A stretch of DNA of 64,000 nt from Pseudomonas sp. GR 6-02. GTDB lineage: Bacteria > Pseudomonadota > Gammaproteobacteria > Pseudomonadales > Pseudomonadaceae. Positions 59,003 to 64,000 of this stretch are shown piece by piece. The stretch spans positions 4,411,001-4,475,000 of the forward strand of contig NZ_CP011567.1 of the NCBI RefSeq assembly GCF_001655615.1, written 5' to 3'. The position numbers were made by a program, and so were the translations under genes. Each line of letters begins with the position of its first letter. Position 1 is the stretch's first letter. The notes under the pieces are model-generated. The model was not told the origin of the DNA. It saw only the letters and a program-made list of their open reading frames with translations, and did no database searches.

Positions 59003-60193
59003 ATGACCGACGCCACGCACACGCAGCTTCGTCCCCTGACCGACACGTCGCCCTCGGCCATCGTCGCCGGGTTCATCGCCATGATGACCGGTTACACCAG
59101 TTCGCTGGTGCTGATGTTCCAGGCAGGCCAAGCGGCGGGCCTGAGCAGCGGGCAGATTTCGTCGTGGATCTGGGCGATCTCCATCGGCATGGCGGTGTGC
59201 TCGATCGGCCTGTCCTTGCGCTATCGCACCCCGATTACCATTGCCTGGTCGACCCCCGGCGCGGCGTTGCTGATCACCAGCCTGGGCGGTGTCAGCTACG
59301 GCGAGGCCATCGGCGCCTACATTACTTGTGCAGTGTTGGTGACCGTGTGCGGCCTGACGGGCAGTTTCGAACGGCTGGTGAAAAAGATTCCGGCCTCGTT
59401 GGCGGCAGCGTTGCTGGCGGGGATTCTGTTCAAGATCGGCAGCGAGATTTTCGTCGCCGCCCAGCACCGCACCGCGCTGGTCCTGGGGATGTTCTTCACG
59501 TATCTGCTGGTCAAGCGCCTGTCGCCACGCTACGCCGTGCTTGCGGCACTGTTGATCGGCACCGCGCTGGCCGGTTTCATGGGGTTGCTGGATTTCAGTG
59601 GCTTTCACCTGGAAGTCGCGACGCCGGTCTGGACCACGCCGCATTTCTCCCTGGCCGCGACCATCAGCATCGGCATCCCGCTGTTTGTGGTGGCAATGAC
59701 CTCGCAGAACATGCCGGGCATCGCCGTTTTGCGCGCCGACGGCTACAACGTCCCGGCCTCGCCGCTGATCACCACCACTGGGATTGCCTCGCTGCTGTTG
59801 GCACCGTTCGGCTCCCACGGCATCAACCTGGCCGCCATCAGCGCAGCGATCTGCACCGGGCCGCACGCCCATGAGGATCGCAACAAGCGCTACACGGCAG
59901 CGGTCTGGTGCGGGATTTTCTACGGGATTGCCGGGGTGTTCGGTGCAACTCTGGCGGCGTTGTTTGCCGCATTGCCTAAAGAACTGGTGCTGTCGATTGC
60001 CGCGCTGGCGCTGTTCGGCTCAATCATCAACGGTCTGAGCATTGCCATGGCGCAAGTGCAGGAACGGGAAGCGGCGCTGATTACCTTTATGGTGACGGCA
60101 TCGGGGCTGACACTGTTTTCCATCGGTTCGGCGTTCTGGGGGATTGTCGCGGGGGTGTTGACGCTGGTGATTCTGAATTGGCGCAAGGACTGA
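59003..60193 (+). CDS. BenE-family transporter (benzoate/H+ symporter type)
   Basis: Inner-membrane transporter of 396 aa with 11-12 hydrophobic segments. Family landmarks are GFIAMMTGYTSSLVLMFQA near 28, TPITIAWSTPGAALL near 78, TSQNMPGIAVLRADGYN near 233 and GSHGINLAAISAAICTGP near 270. BenE members carry benzoate, but the family is related in fold to nucleobase permeases. Next to guanine deaminase and xanthine dehydrogenase, a purine or aromatic substrate is possible; neither is shown. The start at 59003 was chosen because the upstream in-frame sequence runs through a REP element. Confidence 0.87.
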   Translation: MTDATHTQLRPLTDTSPSAIVAGFIAMMTGYTSSLVLMFQAGQAAGLSSGQISSWIWAISIGMAVCSIGLSLRYRTPITIAWSTPGAALLITSLGGVSYGEAIGAYITCAVLVTVCGLTGSFERLVKKIPASLAAALLAGILFKIGSEIFVAAQHRTALVLGMFFTYLLVKRLSPRYAVLAALLIGTALAGFMGLLDFSGFHLEVATPVWTTPHFSLAATISIGIPLFVVAMTSQNMPGIAVLRADGYNVPASPLITTTGIASLLLAPFGSHGINLAAISAAICTGPHAHEDRNKRYTAAVWCGIFYGIAGVFGATLAALFAALPKELVLSIAALALFGSIINGLSIAMAQVQEREAALITFMVTASGLTLFSIGSAFWGIVAGVLTLVILNWRKD

Positions 60194-60227
60194 AAAAAAC
60201 GGCGACCCTTGGGTCGCCGTTTTTTTG
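60193..60227. terminator. Bidirectional terminator between the BenE-type gene and yggL
   Basis: CGGCGACCC and GGGTCGCCG pair around TT, with A7 before and T7 after. Confidence 0.92.
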
Positions 60228-60231
60228 AACA

Positions 60232-60576
60232 TCAGGCTACCGGATTGATCGGCTTTTCCGGGTACCAGACGTCGATCAGCGGGCTGACTTCAGCGCTGGT
60301 CAATTCACTACGGCCCTTGAGCCAGGCTTCAACAGCGGCACGCTGTGCTTCGGTCACCGAGCCACGCTTCTGCAGGCAAACCAGACCGAAGTCATCGCCG
60401 CCCACATAACCCAGACCGTTGGCTTCCATGGCTTCTTTCAGGAACGCGTCGAGGAAAGCATCAATGGCTTCATCAGCCAAATCTTCTTTGAAATCCAGGT
60501 TCAGTTCGAAACCCAGCTCTTGAAATTCATCGACGCACAGTTTTTTGCGCAGACGCTGGGAACGGTTAGTCGCCAT
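60232..60576 (-). CDS. yggL: Ribosome-associated protein YggL (DUF469)
   Basis: Small cytosolic protein of 114 aa. E. coli YggL binds the 50S subunit. The start MATNRSQRLRKKLCVDEFQE matches the family; an ATG five codons earlier is less likely. Conserved features are the basic N-terminus RSQRLRKKL, LGFELNLDF, the acidic helix DEAIDAFLDAFLKEAMEANG and GYVGGDDFGLVCLQKRGSVT. It is monocistronic, divergent from dacB across 234 bases. Confidence 0.88.
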   Translation of the reverse strand: MATNRSQRLRKKLCVDEFQELGFELNLDFKEDLADEAIDAFLDAFLKEAMEANGLGYVGGDDFGLVCLQKRGSVTEAQRAAVEAWLKGRSELTSAEVSPLIDVWYPEKPINPVA

Positions 60577-60810
60577 TGGAACAATCCTCATAAGTAATAA
60601 CGGGCGGCACTTTAGCAGTTTAAGGCGCCGATTACCCGCCTCAGAACGGCGCGACGTCTACCGTCGGTAAAAAAATAGCGGATTAGTCGACCAAGGTGCG
60701 GCACAAGCCCTTGCACCTTGGGGCATAATGCCGGCACTTTCATGACCGCTGAGGGAATTTATCACCATGCCCTCGTCTTTTTTCCCCTCGGCTGTAGGGT
60801 TTTATTTCAG

Positions 60811-62271
60811 ATGATCAAATCTTTGCGTCCATTGCTGCTGGCCAGCCTTCTTCTGCCCCTGGCCCTCCCCGTTTCCGCCGCACCGATCAACACCGCCCTG
60901 TCGCCCAACGTTGAAAAGGCCCTCAAGGCCAGCAAATTGCCGGACAGTGCCTTGTCGCTGGTGATGATCCCGCTTAATGGCCCGGGCACCCCAACCGTTT
61001 ATAACGCTGACGTTTCGGTCAACCCGGCCTCGACCATGAAACTGGTCACCACCTATGCGGCGCTGGAAATGCTTGGCCCGAACCATCAGTGGAAAACCGA
61101 GTTCTACACCGACGGCACCCTCAGCGGTGGCATCCTCAACGGTAACCTCTACCTCAAGGGTGGCGGCGATCCGAAGCTGAACATGGAAAAACTCTGGCTG
61201 CTGATGCGCGACTTGCGCGCCAATGGCGTGACCCAGGTCACCGGTGACCTGGTGCTGGACCGCGGCTTCTTCGTGCAGCCGCAACTGCCCGAGTTCAACG
61301 ACGACGGCAATGACGAGAACAAACCGTTCCTGGTCAAGCCCGACGCACTGCTGGTCAACCTCAAGGCCCTGCGTTTCGTGGCCCGCAACGATTCGGGCAA
61401 GGTCCTGGTGTCGGTCGAGCCGCCGATTGCCAGCATCCGCATCGACAATCAGGTCAAGGCGCTCAACTCCAAGCAATGCACCGGGGGCGTGCGCTACAAC
61501 CCGGTGACCCAGGCTGATGGCAGCGTCACCGTGACCGTCGGCGGCCAGTTGGGCGAAGGTTGCAGCTCCCAGACCTACTTGTCGCTACTCGACCACGCGA
61601 CCTACACCGCCGGCGCCGTGCGCGCGATCTGGAAGGAACTGGGCGGCAGCATCCAGGGCCAGGATCGTCTGGCACCGACGCCGAGCAGCGCCAAGGTGCT
61701 GGCCCGGGCCTACTCGCCAGACCTGGCGGAAATCATTCGCGACATCAACAAATACAGTAACAACACCATGGCTCAGCAGTTGTTCCTGAGCCTGGGCCAG
61801 AAGTTCCGCACCGACGCCGACAGTGATGACGCCAAAGCGGCCCAGCGCGTGGTGCGTCAGTGGCTGGCGCAGAAAGGCATCACCGCACCGCACCTGGTGA
61901 TGGAGAACGGCTCCGGCCTGTCCCGCGCCGAACGGGTAAGCGCGCGTGAAATGGCCGCGATGCTGCAAGCCGCCTGGCGCAGCCCGTACGCCGCCGAGTT
62001 CATCAGCTCGATGCCGATTGCCGGCACCGACGGCACCATGCGCAAACGCCTGAAGCGCACGGCCATGACCGGTGAAGCCCACGTCAAGACTGGCACCCTG
62101 AACACCGTGCGTGCCATCTCCGGCTTCAGCCGCGATGTCAATGGCAATACCTGGGCGGTGGTGGCGATCCTTAACGACAAGGCTCCGTTTGGCGCGTCTT
62201 CGGTGCTGGATCAGGTGCTGCTGGACCTGTATCGCCAGCCGAAACTGCCGACCACGGCATCGGTGTTGTAA
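60811..62271 (+). CDS. dacB: D-alanyl-D-alanine carboxypeptidase/endopeptidase (PBP4)
   Basis: Periplasmic class C low-molecular-mass penicillin-binding protein of 486 aa that trims or cuts peptidoglycan cross-links. In P. aeruginosa its loss triggers AmpR-dependent AmpC expression. The signal peptide is LRPLLLASLLLPLALPVSAA. Active-site motifs are STMK near 74 (nucleophilic Ser), SNNTMAQQLFL near 314 and HVKTGTLNTVRAISG near 424. The large insert between the first two motifs is typical of PBP4. The start at 60811 (MIKSLRPLLLAS) was preferred to an in-frame extension to 60718. A perfect hairpin follows. Confidence 0.94.
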   Translation: MIKSLRPLLLASLLLPLALPVSAAPINTALSPNVEKALKASKLPDSALSLVMIPLNGPGTPTVYNADVSVNPASTMKLVTTYAALEMLGPNHQWKTEFYTDGTLSGGILNGNLYLKGGGDPKLNMEKLWLLMRDLRANGVTQVTGDLVLDRGFFVQPQLPEFNDDGNDENKPFLVKPDALLVNLKALRFVARNDSGKVLVSVEPPIASIRIDNQVKALNSKQCTGGVRYNPVTQADGSVTVTVGGQLGEGCSSQTYLSLLDHATYTAGAVRAIWKELGGSIQGQDRLAPTPSSAKVLARAYSPDLAEIIRDINKYSNNTMAQQLFLSLGQKFRTDADSDDAKAAQRVVRQWLAQKGITAPHLVMENGSGLSRAERVSAREMAAMLQAAWRSPYAAEFISSMPIAGTDGTMRKRLKRTAMTGEAHVKTGTLNTVRAISGFSRDVNGNTWAVVAILNDKAPFGASSVLDQVLLDLYRQPKLPTTASVL

Positions 62272-62303
62272 CCGGATCCATAGAACACCTCAGATCCAAT
62301 GTC

Positions 62304-62346
62304 GGAGATTCTATGTTGCAGGGCAACCCTGCAACATAGAATCTCC
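62304..62346. other. Perfect 20-bp inverted repeat downstream of dacB
   Basis: GGAGATTCTATGTTGCAGGG and CCCTGCAACATAGAATCTCC are exact complements with a CAA spacer. No T run follows on either strand, so it is not a canonical intrinsic terminator. It lies 32 bases after dacB and 20 bases from the end of the GGDEF gene. Confidence 0.8.
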
Positions 62347-62366
62347 AACAGGGTCTGTATGCAGAC

Positions 62367-64000
62367 CTAGCTCATCTGCCCTTCAACCCGATCCCTTCCC
62401 GCCTGCTTCGCCGCGTAAACCCCCGAATCCGCCCGCAACAGCAACGCATCCGCGCCTTCCCCGGCCCGCCAGCTGGCAATCCCGAAACTCGCGGTAACGA
62501 TCCCCACCTCGTCGATCGGCGAACTGCGCAACCCTTGCCACAGTTCCAAGGCCAGCACATGAGCCTGCTCGCCGTCGATGTCCGGACAGAGCACCATGAA
62601 CTCTTCGCCCCCCAGGCGACAGAACACATCGGTGCGCCGCAGGCGACGGCCAATACGCTCACACACCGCCTGCAATACCCGATCGCCCACGGCATGGCCG
62701 TGCTGGTCATTGATGCGTTTGAAGTGGTCGATGTCGAGCATGATCACCGACAACTCGCCACCGCCGCGCTCGACCCGGGCCATTTCGGTGGTCAGGCGCT
62801 CCTGGAAGTAGCGGCGGTTATAGATCCCGGTCAATGAGTCGGTCACCGACAGTGCGCGCAACTCCTCTTCCACCCGCTTGAGGTCGGAAATGTCCGAAAT
62901 GTAGCCATGCCACAGCACACCGCCACCGGGCAGTTCCTCCGGCGTTGCTTCGCCGCGGACCCAGCGCAGGCCACGCTCGGGCAATTGCACGCGATACTCT
63001 TCGCGCCAGGGGCTGAGGTTGTCCGCCGACACCTGGATCGACGCGCGGACCCGGCGCGAGTCCTGAGGATGAATCCGCGAGAACACCGCTTCGGCATTGC
63101 TCAGCAGTACCTCCAATTCGAGTTCGTAGATCTCGCGCATCCCGTCGCTGGCGTAGATAATGCTGAAGCGCCCATCGAACTCCATCTTGAACTGGTAAAT
63201 CCCGCCGGGCACATGGGCACTGAGCTTCTTCAACAACAGGTCCCGCGCCGCCAGAGCCTCGTGGACACGCTTGCGCTCGGTGACGTCGATACAGATCGCC
63301 AGGTGCCCAACCCACAGCCCTTGTTCGTCGAGAACTGGGGTCGCCAGCATGTTCACCGTCAAATGGCTACCGTCGCGGCGCACCAGCGTCCACTCCCGGG
63401 CTTCATGACCGCCCTCTTCCCCGCCTTCGACCAACATGGCCTGACAGGTCGGAATCGGCTTGCCATAGCGCGCGCTCAACTCCGCCGACCGCGCCTCGAG
63501 CTCCCGGGGCAGGTGCAGGTTTTCCAGGGTCATGTGGCCCACGGCCTGCGCACTGGAGTAACCGAGCATGTGCTCGGCACCGGCATTGAAAGTGCTGACG
63601 ATCCCCCGCAGGTCGGTGGCGATGATCGCCACCTGAGTCGCAGCATCCAGCACGCCGCGCAATTGGCCATGCGTGCCGCGCAGCTCTTGCTCACGGGCGT
63701 GCAGTTCCTCGGTCCGTTGCTCGACCATTTTCAGCGCCCGTTGCCGCTGGCTGACCAACACATAGAGAAACACACTGAGCAACAAGCTGAGTAAACCACC
63801 CAGCACCACCTGGCTGGTCACTGAAGAATGGTTGGCTTGCAGGAACGCAGCACTGGGGCGCATATCCACTTGATAATCGTGGTCGGCCAGGCGCAGCAAG
63901 CGCGTGGAGGATAAGTCACTGGCCCCCGCCGGGTTGGTCGACTCGTACAGCACTTCGTGTTGGTCATCGGTGGACAAGTCGAGAATGCGCACCGAGAGAG
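62367..64000 (-). CDS. Membrane sensor diguanylate cyclase (PAS-PAS-GGDEF), 5' end cut by window
   Basis: About 544 codons are visible and the frame runs open through the window edge, so the true start is outside. The first part (RILDLSTDDQHEVLYESTNP, LADHDYQVDMRPSAAFLQA) looks like the end of a periplasmic sensor domain, possibly CHASE. A membrane helix follows (VVLGGLLSLLLSVFLYVLVS), then a short coiled coil and two PAS domains (ILATDLRG-like VAIIATDLRGIVSTFNAGAE; FSIIYASDGMREIYELELE). The C-terminal GGDEF domain has intact GGEEF with an RRTD inhibitory site five residues before it, so it should make c-di-GMP and be product-inhibited. It is convergent with dacB. Confidence 0.88.
   Translation of the reverse strand, partial: LSVRILDLSTDDQHEVLYESTNPAGASDLSSTRLLRLADHDYQVDMRPSAAFLQANHSSVTSQVVLGGLLSLLLSVFLYVLVSQRQRALKMVEQRTEELHAREQELRGTHGQLRGVLDAATQVAIIATDLRGIVSTFNAGAEHMLGYSSAQAVGHMTLENLHLPRELEARSAELSARYGKPIPTCQAMLVEGGEEGGHEAREWTLVRRDGSHLTVNMLATPVLDEQGLWVGHLAICIDVTERKRVHEALAARDLLLKKLSAHVPGGIYQFKMEFDGRFSIIYASDGMREIYELELEVLLSNAEAVFSRIHPQDSRRVRASIQVSADNLSPWREEYRVQLPERGLRWVRGEATPEELPGGGVLWHGYISDISDLKRVEEELRALSVTDSLTGIYNRRYFQERLTTEMARVERGGGELSVIMLDIDHFKRINDQHGHAVGDRVLQAVCERIGRRLRRTDVFCRLGGEEFMVLCPDIDGEQAHVLALELWQGLRSSPIDEVGIVTASFGIASWRAGEGADALLLRADSGVYAAKQAGRDRVEGQMS

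Noticed and set aside
62304..62346. Intrinsic terminator of dacB
   Set aside because: The stem is strong but no T run follows on either strand, so I list it only as an unexplained inverted repeat.

Overview
The window is chromosomal DNA of a Pseudomonas species, most likely of the P. fluorescens group. The evidence is high GC coding DNA, P. aeruginosa-like proteins in P. aeruginosa-like order (acnA-rlmM-tusA, two tandem cco operons, ccoG-H-I-S-hemN-anr-apt, gntR-smc-zipA-ligA, dnaX-ybaB-recR) and the inverted REP repeats typical of this group. Both ends cut genes: an ABC-F ATPase on the left and a sensor diguanylate cyclase on the right. I saw no tRNA, large rRNA, CRISPR array, prophage or complete insertion sequence.

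Layout. 1-9.3 kb: uup (partial), the soluble lytic transglycosylase slt, an MsbA-like ABC exporter, a PA1571-type small protein, pdxB, a MATE efflux pump and tusA. 9.4-16.8 kb: rlmM, acnA, a CPBP membrane protease, the aerotaxis receptor aer and an alpha/beta hydrolase. 16.9-33.8 kb: the microaerobic respiration block. It holds two complete ccoNOQP operons for cbb3 oxidases, then the assembly genes ccoG, ccoH, ccoI, ccoS and a TauE/SafE-like protein, then hemN, the oxygen sensor gene anr, and apt. The block is interrupted at 23.8-25.3 kb by an AT-richer insert with a secreted metallophosphoesterase and a decayed PIN-domain toxin fragment. 33.9-46.9 kb: recR, an MDR oxidoreductase, ybaB, dnaX, a periplasmic binding protein, a PAS-GGDEF-EAL protein, an Xre regulator, the 4.5S RNA gene ffs, a zinc metallopeptidase, ligA and zipA. 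47.1-51.3 kb: smc and a GntR regulator. 51.5-60.2 kb: purine catabolism (xdhA, xdhB, xdhC, guaD), a second GntR regulator and a BenE-type transporter. 60.2-64 kb: yggL, dacB and the partial GGDEF protein.

How it works together. ANR senses low oxygen and activates genes with a TTGAT-N4-ATCAA box. A perfect box precedes hemN, a near-perfect one lies upstream of the first ccoN inside the divergent hydrolase gene, and weaker ones precede the second ccoN and ccoG. Oxidase structural genes, copper and heme delivery, anaerobic heme synthesis and the regulator are therefore neighbours. In the purine cluster, XdhABC oxidises hypoxanthine and xanthine, and GuaD converts guanine to xanthine. A tandem TGAC-N6-GTCA motif ahead of xdhA and an ATTGT-N2-ACAAT motif ahead of the second gntR are candidate operators.

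I looked for an undescribed multi-gene system and did not find a convincing one. The best leads are small: the PIN-toxin remnant, the metallophosphoesterase insert, a perfect 20-bp hairpin after dacB, the xdhA operator pair, the ANR sites, and repeats lodged inside operons.
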